Below are positions 36,743-44,846 of a stretch of 64,000 bases of DNA, in pieces. The notes beneath the pieces are model-generated. The model made no database searches. It saw only the letters and a program-made list of their open reading frames with translations, and was not told the origin of the DNA. This DNA comes from DATHGT01 sp035317605. Lineage in GTDB: Bacteria; Methylomirabilota; Methylomirabilia; Rokubacteriales; CSP1-6. The translations under genes were made by a program, and so were the position numbers. The stretch lies in NCBI GenBank assembly GCA_035317605.1, contig DATHGT010000197.1:5379-69378 (forward strand), written 5' to 3'. Numbering within the stretch: the stretch's first letter is position 1; every line of letters starts with the position of its first letter.

Positions 36743-38275
36743 TCACACGACCGGGACGGTGGCGCGCTCGGGCAGCGGGCTCCGTGGCCGGCGACGCTGC
36801 GCCTCGCGCACGGCCTCGCCGAGCCGCTGGACGCCGCGCTCGATGTCGCCCGTCGGCAGCGACGAGAACGACAGGCGGAGGGCCCGCGAGCCGCTGCCGT
36901 TGAGGAAGAACACGTCGCCCGGCGTGAAGGCGACGCCTCGCTCCAGCGCGAGCGGGAGCAATCTCGCCGCGGTCACCCCCTCCGGCAACGTCAGGAACAG
37001 CGAGAACCCGCCGGTCGGCTCCGTCCACGTCGTGGACGTGGGCATGCGCTGCTTGAGCGCGCCCAGCAGCACCTCGCGGCGCCGGCGATACTCGCGGGCG
37101 ACCCGCGCGGCGTGCCGGTCGAGCAGTCGCCGCTCGCAGAAGCAATGGACGGCGGCCTGGATCAAGGCGCTGGTGTGCAGGTCGGCCAGCTGCTTGGCCG
37201 CCTGCAACCGCTCGATCACCGGCGGCGGCGCCACGAGCCAGCCCAATCGCAGCCCGGGAAAGAGGATCTTCGAGAACGTGCCGATGTAGATGACCACGCC
37301 GTCGGTGTCGTGTGACTTCAACGGTCCGAGGGGACGCAGCCCGTAATAGAGGCTGCCGTCGAACCCGTCCTCCACGATCGGCACCTGGTGGCGGGCGGCC
37401 GCGGCGAGCAGGCGCCGGCCCGTCTCCACGGTCATCCCGAGCCCGGTCGGGTTGTGACAGGTCGGCTGGCAGTAGAAGAGCTTCGGGCCGTGCCGCTCGA
37501 GCACGCGCTCGAAGACCTCCGGGCGAGGCCCGCTCTCGTCCCACGGCACCGCCGCGAGCTGAGCGCCGAAGGACCGAAAGACCTGCATCGCGCGCGGGTA
37601 GGTCGGCTGCTCGATGGCCACCACGTCGCCGGGATCGACGAGGGTGCGGGCGATGAGATCGAACCCCTGCTGCGAGCCGTTGACGATCATGATCTCGTCG
37701 GGCGAGGCTTCGAGGCCGAAGCGCAGCAGGTACGTGGAGAGATAGCGGCGCAGCGGCGGATAGCCGGCCACGGGATAGTACTGGAGCAGCGCCTCGCCCT
37801 CCCGCCGGATCACCTCGTTGAGCGCGCGTCGAAAGGCGTCGGTGGGAAACAGCGCGCTGTCCGGCATGCCCCCGGCGAAGGAGATCACGCCGTTGCCGGC
37901 GGGAGTCGGGCCCGCGGAGGCGCGCCGGCGCTCGTCTTCGGCGCCGATGATCTGCGCCGTCCGGGAGAAGATCTCGGACCACTCGATGGTGGCCGCGCGG
38001 CGGGCCACGGCCGGCTCGGCGGCGACGCGCTCGGCCGGACGCTCGGCCACGAACGTCCCCTGCCCCACCCGCGCGCGGGCCAGGCCGGCGGCGACCAGCT
38101 CTTCGTACGCCAGCACCACGGTGGCGCGGTTGACCCCGAGCTCGTCGGCCAGCTCGCGCGTGGCGGGCAGCTTGGCGCCCGAGGGCAGGAGCCCCTCGCG
38201 CATCAGCCGCTCCAGGTGCGCCTGGATCTGGCGGGCCAGCGGCACCGGCTTGTTCCGATCGAGCAGGATCTGCAT
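36743..38275 (-). CDS. pdxR: MocR/PdxR-type GntR regulator with aminotransferase domain
   Basis: 510 aa. N-terminal GntR winged helix (LARQIQAHLERLMREG...LPATRELADELGVNRATVVLAYEEL) joined to a class-I aminotransferase fold that binds PLP; the Schiff-base lysine is in GTFSKILFPGLRLGW. Such PdxR proteins sense PLP and control pdxST, which here follows on the same strand rather than divergently. Catalytic aminotransferase activity is not expected. Confidence 0.93.
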   Translation of the reverse strand: MQILLDRNKPVPLARQIQAHLERLMREGLLPSGAKLPATRELADELGVNRATVVLAYEELVAAGLARARVGQGTFVAERPAERVAAEPAVARRAATIEWSEIFSRTAQIIGAEDERRRASAGPTPAGNGVISFAGGMPDSALFPTDAFRRALNEVIRREGEALLQYYPVAGYPPLRRYLSTYLLRFGLEASPDEIMIVNGSQQGFDLIARTLVDPGDVVAIEQPTYPRAMQVFRSFGAQLAAVPWDESGPRPEVFERVLERHGPKLFYCQPTCHNPTGLGMTVETGRRLLAAAARHQVPIVEDGFDGSLYYGLRPLGPLKSHDTDGVVIYIGTFSKILFPGLRLGWLVAPPPVIERLQAAKQLADLHTSALIQAAVHCFCERRLLDRHAARVAREYRRRREVLLGALKQRMPTSTTWTEPTGGFSLFLTLPEGVTAARLLPLALERGVAFTPGDVFFLNGSGSRALRLSFSSLPTGDIERGVQRLGEAVREAQRRRPRSPLPERATVPVV

Positions 38276-38365
38276 AGGTTCGCTCGCCCAGCCATTCTTG
38301 CTCGAAAATATGGGGCGTCAAGGACCAATTGGAGGGGTGCGCGGCCGACCATTCCGGCGCCCCGG

Positions 38366-38371
38366 TATAAT
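38366..38371 (+). promoter_or_regulatory. Consensus -10 element before the small gene at 38411
   Basis: A perfect TATAAT preceded by CGG, 39 nt before the ATG. No convincing -35 is seen. The message would carry a short leader with AGGAGGA before the start. Confidence 0.5.
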
Positions 38372-38410
38372 GGCCGCGCAGCGCATTCAGCGGGCCAGGA
38401 GGACCAATCA

Positions 38411-38590
38411 ATGGCGGGTGAGGCACCGATCACGCAGGCGGTGAAGTGGATCGACGATCAGCTCCTGGACCGCCCTCAGGCCGACCGCCTCAAGCTCGTG
38501 GACGAGGCGGCCCAGCGCTTCGATCTCACCCCGCTCGACGCCGAGTTCCTCTACCGCCACCTCGCGGAGCGCGCCAAGCCCAAAGCCTGA
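38411..38590 (+). CDS. Small uncharacterised protein (59 aa)
   Basis: Acidic helical mini-protein beginning MAGEAPITQAVKWIDDQLLD and ending ERAKPKA. A good ribosome-binding site (AGGAGGACCAATCA before ATG) and a perfect TATAAT upstream make it a real gene. No family recognised. It is divergent from pdxR and convergent with smr, ending 12 bp from the smr stop. Confidence 0.75.
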   Translation: MAGEAPITQAVKWIDDQLLDRPQADRLKLVDEAAQRFDLTPLDAEFLYRHLAERAKPKA

Positions 38591-38602
38591 CCGTCGCCGT
38601 CC

Positions 38603-38878
38603 TCAGGCGTCCCGCAGTCGGACGATGGTGGCGCCCCAGCCGCCGCGCGCGGGCGGAGCGTCGGCGAGCGAGACGACCAGCTGGTGGCGTGAGAGCACGG
38701 CGCGAACGATCGACCGCTGCACCCCGATCCCCCGCCCGTGGACGATTCGGACTTCCCGGAATCCCCGCTCGTGCGCGGCCTTCAGGTACTCCTCGACCAC
38801 GGACGCCACGTCGCGCGGCCCGAACGAATGCAGATCTAAGACGTCTTCGATCGGAATCTGAATCGGTTCATCGTCCAC
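38603..38878 (-). CDS. Smr-domain protein
   Basis: 91 aa, a stand-alone Smr domain: DLHSFGPRDVASVVEEYLKAA at the N-terminus, the nuclease-type loop VRIVHGRGIGVQRSIVRAVL and the terminal GGWGATIVRL. Stand-alone Smr proteins nick or bind branched DNA or RNA; the precise role here is open. Start ATG 38878 is four bases after the end of the readthrough frame of the gene upstream. Confidence 0.93.
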   Translation of the reverse strand: MDDEPIQIPIEDVLDLHSFGPRDVASVVEEYLKAAHERGFREVRIVHGRGIGVQRSIVRAVLSRHQLVVSLADAPPARGGWGATIVRLRDA

Positions 38879-38882
38879 CGAC

Positions 38883-38960
38883 TCAGATCTTTGGTCCGGC
38901 CATGACGTGCCGCTGCCAGTGGTCGTAGCTCAGGAGATCCTCCCCCGAGAGCTTGCACTG
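38883..38960 (-). other. Coding-like extension after an in-frame TGA, with SECIS-like hairpin
   Basis: Directly after the TGA at 38961-38963 the same frame stays open for 25 codons (QCKLSGEDLLSYDHW, then QRHVMAGPKI) to a second TGA that ends four bases before smr. The transcript after the first TGA folds as AGCUC/GAGCU plus GGGAG/CUCCU around a GAU loop 21 nt from the codon, resembling a bacterial SECIS. Either selenocysteine insertion or a recent nonsense mutation or sequencing error is possible. Confidence 0.45.
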
Positions 38961-39362
38961 TCAGAACGTGGCGGCCCGCTCGAAGAACGGGACGTCGACG
39001 ACGAGGACGTTCTCGGCCCGCGCGGTCTCCGCAACTTTCTGGGTCACCATCTGGCGCACGAACGGAATGGGGATGCGTCCCAGACGATGCAGCACGTCGT
39101 CGGTGCAGCGCACGCGCGTGCCCGGAAGCACGGGCCCTTCGGTCGCCGCCATCTCGTCCGGCGCGTGCTCGCAGGTCTCGGGAACGAGCTGCTGCAGGCG
39201 CAGCGACACGTACTCGGTGACCCAGGCCTGGATTCCCGCCTTCGCGGCGTCCAGGCCCGCGCCCGAGGCCAGGCGCTCGTTCAGCGCGCCGAGCAGCGCT
39301 TCCAGCCGGCCGAGCCGCGCTTCGAGCGCGTCCAGCCGTCGATCGAGATTCGAATCACTCAT
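38961..39362 (-). CDS. PCP-reductase-domain-like protein, possibly a selenoprotein
   Basis: 133 aa to the first TGA. The N-terminus is a heptad-rich coiled coil (LDRRLDALEARLGRLEALLGAL cut by positions 6-27); the C-terminal part (VLHRLGRIPIPFVRQMVTQKVAETAR) resembles the small domain shared with light-independent protochlorophyllide reductase subunit C-termini (PCP_red). I chose ATG 39362 with GGGGGA before it, not the TTG at 39374. The frame continues past the TGA to 38883. Function unknown; redox or DNA-binding roles have been suggested for this domain. Confidence 0.75.
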   Translation of the reverse strand: MSDSNLDRRLDALEARLGRLEALLGALNERLASGAGLDAAKAGIQAWVTEYVSLRLQQLVPETCEHAPDEMAATEGPVLPGTRVRCTDDVLHRLGRIPIPFVRQMVTQKVAETARAENVLVVDVPFFERAATF

Positions 39363-39381
39363 CGATTCCCCCAACGATTGG

Positions 39382-40800
39382 TCATGGTGCGAGCGGAGGC
39401 CGGCGGGTATGCCAGTCGGTGGCGCGCTGGTACGTATCCGCGGCGCGCAGCACCGTGGCTTCGTCGAATGGACGGCCGACGATCTGAAGGCCGATGGGCA
39501 GACCGTCTGAGGTGAAGCCGCACGGCAGCGCGCAGGCCGGGTGGCCGGTGAAATTGAACGGACGCGTGAAGCGCAGCAGCGACGACCGCACGTCGATCGT
39601 GCCTTCGCCGGCGTCGACCTCCGTCTCGCCGATCCGCGTGGCCGGGATGGGCGTGGCCGGCGAGAGCAGCACGTCGCGCCGGGCCAGCGCCGCGTCCACC
39701 GCGGCCCGCACGAGCGCGCGCGCTTGCTGGGAGCGGACGTAGTGCACGCCGCTCACGAACGCGCCCGCGCGCAGCCGCTCGATGACGTCGGGCTGGTAAT
39801 CGCCGGGCCGCCCGCGCACCCACTCCGCGTGATACGCGAGCGCCTCCGACGCGACGATGGCCATCGAGCCCGCGGCGACGCTGCCGACGTGCTCGAGCGT
39901 CACCTCGTCCACGTGGGCGCCCAGGCCTTCGAGCGTCTTCACCGCGCGGTCGACCGCGTCACGAACTTCCGGGACCGCCGCGTCGACAAAGCCTGAGCGC
40001 AGCACGCCCACGCGCAGTCCCTTGACGTCGCCCGTCAGCGCCGCCGAGTACTCGGGCACGGGCAGCACGCTGGTCGTGGGATCCGCCGGGTCATACCCCG
40101 CGAGTGCCTTCAGCACGAGCGCGGCATCCGTCGCCGAGCGCGTCATCGGACCGGCGTGGTCCATCGACCACGACAGCGGCAACACGCCCGCGCGGCTCAC
40201 GCGGCCATACGTCGGCTTCAGCCCGGTGATCCCGCACAGCGACGCGGGAATGCGGATCGATCCGCCGGTGTCGGAACCGAGCGCGAACGGGACCAGGCCG
40301 GCCGCCACCGCCACGCCCGAGCCCGAGGACGATCCGCCGGCGATCCGCTCTTCACTCGCGTCCCACGGGTTGAGCGAGGTGCCGTAGTGCACGTTCAGAC
40401 CTTCCGGACCGTACGCGAACTCGTGCATGGTGAGCTTGCCGAGCGAGATCGCCCCGGCGGCGGCCAATCGACGGACGACGGTCGCGTCCTCCGCCGGCAC
40501 CCGGTCGGCGAGAATCTTCGACCCGCCCGTCGTGCGGACTCCCGCGGTGTCGAAGAGATCCTTCAGCGCGAACGGCACGCCGTGCAGCGGCCCCCGCGAG
40601 CGCCCGGCGGCCAGCTCAGCCTCGGCGGCGCGCGCGGCCTCGAGGGCGGCGTCCGCGGTGAGCGTGATGAAGCAGCGCAGACGCGCATCGAGCGCCGCGA
40701 TGCGATCGAGATGCGCGCGGACGACCTCGACCGGCGAGACGTCCTTGGTCGCGATCGAGCGCGCGAGGTCGGCGACGGACGTCCAGTGCAGATCGGCCAT
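39382..40800 (-). CDS. Amidase-signature family hydrolase (GatA/AtzE-like)
   Basis: 472 aa. The Ser-cisSer-Lys triad is visible: K80 in PFALKDLF, the cis-Ser in GGSSSGSG (residues 155-162) and nucleophile S181 in GSDTGGSIRIPAS. The upstream overlapping small gene looks like its GatC-type partner. No gatB is present, so amide hydrolysis of a small molecule (as in AtzE) is more likely than tRNA amidation. ATG 40800 shares one base with the preceding stop. Confidence 0.9.
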   Translation of the reverse strand: MADLHWTSVADLARSIATKDVSPVEVVRAHLDRIAALDARLRCFITLTADAALEAARAAEAELAAGRSRGPLHGVPFALKDLFDTAGVRTTGGSKILADRVPAEDATVVRRLAAAGAISLGKLTMHEFAYGPEGLNVHYGTSLNPWDASEERIAGGSSSGSGVAVAAGLVPFALGSDTGGSIRIPASLCGITGLKPTYGRVSRAGVLPLSWSMDHAGPMTRSATDAALVLKALAGYDPADPTTSVLPVPEYSAALTGDVKGLRVGVLRSGFVDAAVPEVRDAVDRAVKTLEGLGAHVDEVTLEHVGSVAAGSMAIVASEALAYHAEWVRGRPGDYQPDVIERLRAGAFVSGVHYVRSQQARALVRAAVDAALARRDVLLSPATPIPATRIGETEVDAGEGTIDVRSSLLRFTRPFNFTGHPACALPCGFTSDGLPIGLQIVGRPFDEATVLRAADTYQRATDWHTRRPPLAP

Positions 40801-40979
40801 CACACCACCCGGTACTGCGTGACGGGCTCGACGGAGGCCAGCGGCAGCGCCTCCAGCCGCTCGAGCGCCTGGAGCGCGCGCTCGATCGCGGACCGCAGCG
40901 GCTCGAGATCCGAGGGCGCGAAGTCGAACCCGGCCAGGCGCGCGGTGCGTTGCAGCGTTTCCACGTCGACGGAATTCAT
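40800..40979 (-). CDS. Small GatC/AtzG-like amidase partner
   Basis: 59 aa (MNSVDVETLQRTARLAGFDF ... PLASVEPVTQYRVV). It keeps the GatC pattern of an N-terminal helix, a second helix (LRSAIERALQALERL) and the VEP segment that wraps the amidase, but is shorter than GatC (about 95 aa) and nearer AtzG in size. It overlaps the amidase start. A TATCCT at 40987-40992, seven bases before the ATG, suggests a leaderless message. Confidence 0.75.
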   Translation of the reverse strand: MNSVDVETLQRTARLAGFDFAPSDLEPLRSAIERALQALERLEALPLASVEPVTQYRVV

Positions 40980-41020
40980 CCGCGTGAGGATACCATCACC
41001 GCGCGTCGCGGAAACCCGGC

Positions 41021-41026
41021 TAGAAT
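41021..41026 (+). promoter_or_regulatory. -10 element, leaderless start of the RACo-like gene
   Basis: TAGAAT eight bases before the GTG at 41035, preceded by GGC. The 55-bp divergent gap leaves no room for a normal 5' leader; the opposite gene has TATCCT at 40987-40992. Confidence 0.5.
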
Positions 41027-41034
41027 CGAAAGTC

Positions 41035-42903
41035 GTGGCCCTCACGCTCACCGTGCTCACCGATCCCGCCGATCCCGCGGCGCGCCGCGACGTCGCTCTC
41101 ACCGGCGGGAACGTGCTCAAGGCGGCCCAGGCCGCGGGGATCGAGATCACCGCCATCTGCGGGGGCCGCGGGCGCTGCACGTCCTGCCGCATCAAGTTCG
41201 TGTCCGGCGCGCCGCCGCCGCCGACGCTGGGCGACGAGGTCCAGCTCGGCGCCGATCTCGTACGCGAGGGCTACCGTCTGGCCTGCCAGTGTCGTCCGAG
41301 CGAAGCCGCGATCGTGCAGCTGGCGCCGCCGCTCCAGGAGGAATCGTTCCAGATTCTCGCCGCCGTGCCCGGCGCGGCGCGCGCGAGCGGCGTGGTCATC
41401 GACGCGGGCATCGTCAAGCAGGTCGTGAAGGTCGACCTGCCGCGCGAGGAGCACCGGCAGACGTCCGACCTCGACCAGCTGCTGACCGCGATCGGCCATG
41501 AAGCTGCCGACGTCGGCCCGAGCGTGCTGGGGACGCTTCCCGCCGCCCTGCGCGGCGACGACGGTCAGGTCACGGTGACCACGTTCGGCCGCCGCGTCCT
41601 CGCCGTCGAGCGCGGCGACACCGCGCTCATGAAGTTCGGTCTCGCCATCGACGTCGGGACCACCAGCGTGGTGACGACCTTGCTGGAGCTGGAATCGGGC
41701 GAGCAGCTCGCCGCGGTCTCGAGCCTCAATCCACAATCCGCGTTCGGCGGCGACCTCATGTCGCGGATCGCCTTCGCCCAGTTCAACCCCGGCAACCTGC
41801 GCAAGCTCACCACCCGGATCGTCGGGCTCCTGAACCAGCACGTCGCCGAGGTGTGCCGCGAGGCGGGCGTGCTGTCGAAGTGGATCTACAAGGCCGTGGT
41901 GGTCGGCAACACGTGCATGCATCACCTGCTGCTCGGCATCGATCCCTCGTACGTGGGGCTGGCGCCCTACGCGCCGGTGATGCGCCATCCGCTGGTGCTG
42001 CCCGCGCGCGACCTGCCGCTCAAGATCGCGCCGGAGGCGCGCGTGTGTCTGCTCCCGCTGGTGGCCGGCTTCGTGGGCGCCGACGCCGTCGCGGTCGCGA
42101 TCGCCACCCGCATCTACGCCGCCACCGACGTTCGGGTGGCCGTCGACATCGGAACCAACGGTGAGGTCCTGCTCGGCTCGCCCGATCGGCTGTGGGCGTG
42201 CTCGGCGCCGGCGGGCCCCGCCTTCGAAGGCTCCCAGATCCGTCACGGAATGCGCGGCGCGTCCGGCGCCATCGACCGGGTGACCATCGACGACGACGTC
42301 CACGTCCACACGATCGGCGAGACCGACCCGCTCGGCATCTGCGGGTCCGGGCTGATCGATCTGCTCGCGGGACTCCTCGACGCCGGCGTGATCGACCCGA
42401 CGGGACTGATCCAGGTCGAGCGGCGCGACGAGCTGCCGCCACGGCTGGGCGATCGCGTGGTGATGCGCGGCGAGGAGCGCCAGTTCATCGTGCTGAGAGC
42501 CGGCGAGGCGGGCGCCGCGCGCGAGATCGTGCTGACCCAGGACGACGTTCGGCAAGTCCAGCTCGCCAAGGGCGCGATCGCCTCGGGCGTCGCCATGCTC
42601 ATTCACGTCGCCGGGATCCGGCTCGACGGCGTCGCCGAGCTGATGCTGGCCGGCGGCTTCGGCAACTACGTGTCGATCCCCAGCGCGCTGCGCATCGGGC
42701 TCATCCCCGCGCTGCCCGTCGAGCGCGTTCGGTATGTCGGCAACGCGGCGTCGCTGGGCGCCCAGCTCTGCCTGCTCTCCGAAGCCGAGCGCTCGCGCGC
42801 CGCGGAGATCGCCGCGCGCATCGAGCACGTCTCGCTGGCCGCGCACCCGGACTTCGAGCAGATCTTCGTGGACTGCATGAACTTCCCGCCCCTCGCGTCA
42901 TGA
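41035..42903 (+). CDS. RACo-like corrinoid-activation protein: 2Fe-2S ferredoxin plus ASKHA (DUF4445) domain
   Basis: 622 aa from GTG 41035. The N-terminal ferredoxin holds C42-C48-C51 and C85 (ICGGRGRCTSCR, YRLACQC). A linker leads to the ASKHA ATPase domain (KFGLAIDVGTTSVVTTLLEL; VAVDIGTNGEVLLG; LMLAGGFGNY). Such proteins use ATP to return Co(II) corrinoid to Co(I) in methyltransferase systems. Two genes downstream a UroD/MtaA-like protein could be a methyltransferase partner; no corrinoid protein gene is visible. ATGA overlap with the next gene. Confidence 0.92.
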   Translation: MALTLTVLTDPADPAARRDVALTGGNVLKAAQAAGIEITAICGGRGRCTSCRIKFVSGAPPPPTLGDEVQLGADLVREGYRLACQCRPSEAAIVQLAPPLQEESFQILAAVPGAARASGVVIDAGIVKQVVKVDLPREEHRQTSDLDQLLTAIGHEAADVGPSVLGTLPAALRGDDGQVTVTTFGRRVLAVERGDTALMKFGLAIDVGTTSVVTTLLELESGEQLAAVSSLNPQSAFGGDLMSRIAFAQFNPGNLRKLTTRIVGLLNQHVAEVCREAGVLSKWIYKAVVVGNTCMHHLLLGIDPSYVGLAPYAPVMRHPLVLPARDLPLKIAPEARVCLLPLVAGFVGADAVAVAIATRIYAATDVRVAVDIGTNGEVLLGSPDRLWACSAPAGPAFEGSQIRHGMRGASGAIDRVTIDDDVHVHTIGETDPLGICGSGLIDLLAGLLDAGVIDPTGLIQVERRDELPPRLGDRVVMRGEERQFIVLRAGEAGAAREIVLTQDDVRQVQLAKGAIASGVAMLIHVAGIRLDGVAELMLAGGFGNYVSIPSALRIGLIPALPVERVRYVGNAASLGAQLCLLSEAERSRAAEIAARIEHVSLAAHPDFEQIFVDCMNFPPLAS

Positions 42904-43808
42904 GCGCTCCGCCCCCCGCTTCGCTGCGTTTGCCGCCGGAGACACTCGGGGCGACGGCGGGACCGTGCGAGCAGACGATCGACGCGCGATGGCTCATGGC
43001 CTACGCGGGAGCGCTCGGCGAGACCGACGCGCGCTACTTCGACACGATCGCGGCGTCGGGACCGGCCGCGCATCCGCTCTTCTCGGTCTGCTACGAGTGG
43101 CCGGTGGCCGTCGCGCTGCGCGACCGTGCGATCGGCGAAGCGATCTCGCCGTTCAGCGTCCACGCGACGCACGACGTCGTGGTTCATCGTCCGCCGCGCG
43201 CGGGCGACCGGCTCAGCACGACCGCGCGCATCGTCGAAGTCCGCCCCGTGAAGGCGGGCAGCCTGGTGATCGGCCGCTACGACACCGTCGACGCGGCCGG
43301 CGCGCCCGTGACCACCACGCACTACGGCTCGATCTACCGCGGCGTCGCCTGCGCTATCCAAGCAGAGACTTCAGCAGAGAATTCAAGTACCGCCCCGGCG
43401 CAGCCGGGGCGCGACGCGCCCGGGGGGGTTTGGGGGGAGCCGAAGGGGCCCCCCAACTGGACAATCCAAGTGCCCATCAGCGCTCACCTCGCGCACGTCT
43501 ACACCGAGTGTGCACGGATCTGGAACCCCATCCATACCGACATCGCGGTCGCGCGAGCCGCCGGTCTGCCCGGACTCATCCTTCACGGAACCGCCACTCT
43601 CGCGCTCGCCGTCTCGCAGGTCGTCACGCGTGAGCTGGGCGGCGATCCCGGACTCGTCCGTCGTGTCGCGGCCCGCTTCACCGGCATGGTGCCGATGCCG
43701 TCGTTCGTGACCGTCCGTGGGTACGAATCACAGACCGGACACGTCGACTTCGACGCGATCGATGCCGCCGGGCGCGTCGTGCTCGGCCGAGGAGTGGTCA
43801 AGCGATGA
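42900..43808 (+). CDS. Double hot-dog MaoC-type hydratase with repeat-encoded linker
   Basis: 302 aa. Residues about 20-150 form an N-terminal MaoC-like hot dog (CYEWPVAVALRD; SPFSVHATHDVVVHRPPRAGD); residues about 190-302 form the catalytic hydratase-2 hot dog with WNPIHTD and GLILHGTATLALA. The linker between (roughly residues 158-187, TAPAQPGRDAPGG and GEPKGPPNW) is translated from a GC-rich palindromic repeat at 43391-43457. Acts on an acyl-CoA, probably in the same pathway as its overlapping neighbours; substrate unknown. Confidence 0.85.
   Translation: MSAPPPASLRLPPETLGATAGPCEQTIDARWLMAYAGALGETDARYFDTIAASGPAAHPLFSVCYEWPVAVALRDRAIGEAISPFSVHATHDVVVHRPPRAGDRLSTTARIVEVRPVKAGSLVIGRYDTVDAAGAPVTTTHYGSIYRGVACAIQAETSAENSSTAPAQPGRDAPGGVWGEPKGPPNWTIQVPISAHLAHVYTECARIWNPIHTDIAVARAAGLPGLILHGTATLALAVSQVVTRELGGDPGLVRRVAARFTGMVPMPSFVTVRGYESQTGHVDFDAIDAAGRVVLGRGVVKR
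43391..43457 (+). repeat. GC-rich palindromic repeat inside a coding sequence
   Basis: Contains GCCCCGGCGCAGCCGGGGC (hairpin) and TTGGGGGG (43430-43437) paired with CCCCCCAA (43450-43457). The CGGGGGG-TTTGGGGGG string matches the intergenic copy at 20731-20767. Its length keeps the reading frame of the hydratase gene open. Confidence 0.65.
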
Positions 43809-44830
43809 AGCAGATGAGCCGCCGCGAGCGCCTGCTCGCCGCCGTCAACGGCGAGCCGACCGATCGCACGCCCTACGCCTTCTGGCGCCACTTCCCGCAG
43901 ATCGACACCAACCCGGCCGGGCTGGCCCAGGCCACCCTCAGGTTTCACGAGCGCTATGGTTCTGACTTCCTCAAGATCACCCCGGCCGGCAGCTACGCGG
44001 TCGAGGCGTGGGGCTGCGTGGAGAGCCCCGACGTCCGGCCCGACGGCCATCGGCCCTGCGCCACCTGCGCGGTGCGCCACGCCGAGGACTGGAAGCGCAT
44101 CGGGGTGCTCGATCCCACGACGGCGGCCGGCTACTCCCTGCACGTCGAGACGATCCTGCGCATGGGCTTCGATCGCCGCATCGGCGACGCGCCCGCCCTG
44201 CCCACGGTGTTCTCGCCGCTCTCGCTGGCCAAGAAGCTCTCGGGCGATCGGCTGCGGGACGATCTCCGCGCCCACCCCGACCTCGTCCGCGGCGCGCTCG
44301 AAGCGATCACCGAGACCCTGATCAGGTTCGCCGACGTGGCGCTGACCGAGGGCGCCTCCGGCGTCTTCTATTCGATCCAGGCCGCGAGCCTCGGCCAGCA
44401 CACCGAGGAGGAGTACGCGGAGTTCGGCGAGCCCTACGACCGGCGCTTCCTCGAGTCGCTGGGCTCACGCTCGATCCTGACCGTCATCCACTGTCACGGC
44501 GAGCGGCTGATGTTCGATCGCCTCGCCCGCCTGCCCGGTCACGTCTGGAACTGGGACGACCGGGGGTCGGGGCCCTCGCTCGCGCAGGGCCGCGCCGTGG
44601 TGAGCGGAGCCCTCGCGGGCGGGCTCGATCAGTGGAAGACCCTGCGCGACGGCACGCCCGAGAAGGCCGTGGCGGAGGCGGAAGACGCGCTCGCCCAGAC
44701 CGACGGGCGCGGTCTGATCGTCGCCGCCGGTTGCGTGCTGCCGATGGACACTCCCGACCCCAACGTCGCCGCCGTCGTCCGCCGCCTCGGCGGCCCCCTC
44801 AAGCCCGTCCCCGGCGCCGTCTTTCGGTGA
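43805..44830 (+). CDS. Uroporphyrinogen decarboxylase/MtaA-like methyltransferase family protein
   Basis: 341 aa TIM barrel of the UroD superfamily. RRERLLAAVNGEPTDRTPYAFWRHF is the typical opening, and VIHCHGERLMFD carries the H-x-C motif that binds zinc in methylcobamide:thiol methyltransferases. The arginine cluster of true HemE is not obvious, and hemE would be expected with the heme genes. Beside the RACo-like gene a corrinoid methyl-transfer role is favoured. ATGA overlap with the hydratase stop; convergent with ychF, 16 bp away. Confidence 0.88.
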   Translation: MKQMSRRERLLAAVNGEPTDRTPYAFWRHFPQIDTNPAGLAQATLRFHERYGSDFLKITPAGSYAVEAWGCVESPDVRPDGHRPCATCAVRHAEDWKRIGVLDPTTAAGYSLHVETILRMGFDRRIGDAPALPTVFSPLSLAKKLSGDRLRDDLRAHPDLVRGALEAITETLIRFADVALTEGASGVFYSIQAASLGQHTEEEYAEFGEPYDRRFLESLGSRSILTVIHCHGERLMFDRLARLPGHVWNWDDRGSGPSLAQGRAVVSGALAGGLDQWKTLRDGTPEKAVAEAEDALAQTDGRGLIVAAGCVLPMDTPDPNVAAVVRRLGGPLKPVPGAVFR

Positions 44831-44846
44831 CGGAGGGTGCGCGGGA

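Noticed and set aside
43805..44830. True uroporphyrinogen decarboxylase (hemE)
   Set aside because: It is far from the heme operon, carries the HxC zinc-type motif of MtaA-like proteins and is coupled to a RACo-like gene, so a heme role is less likely.
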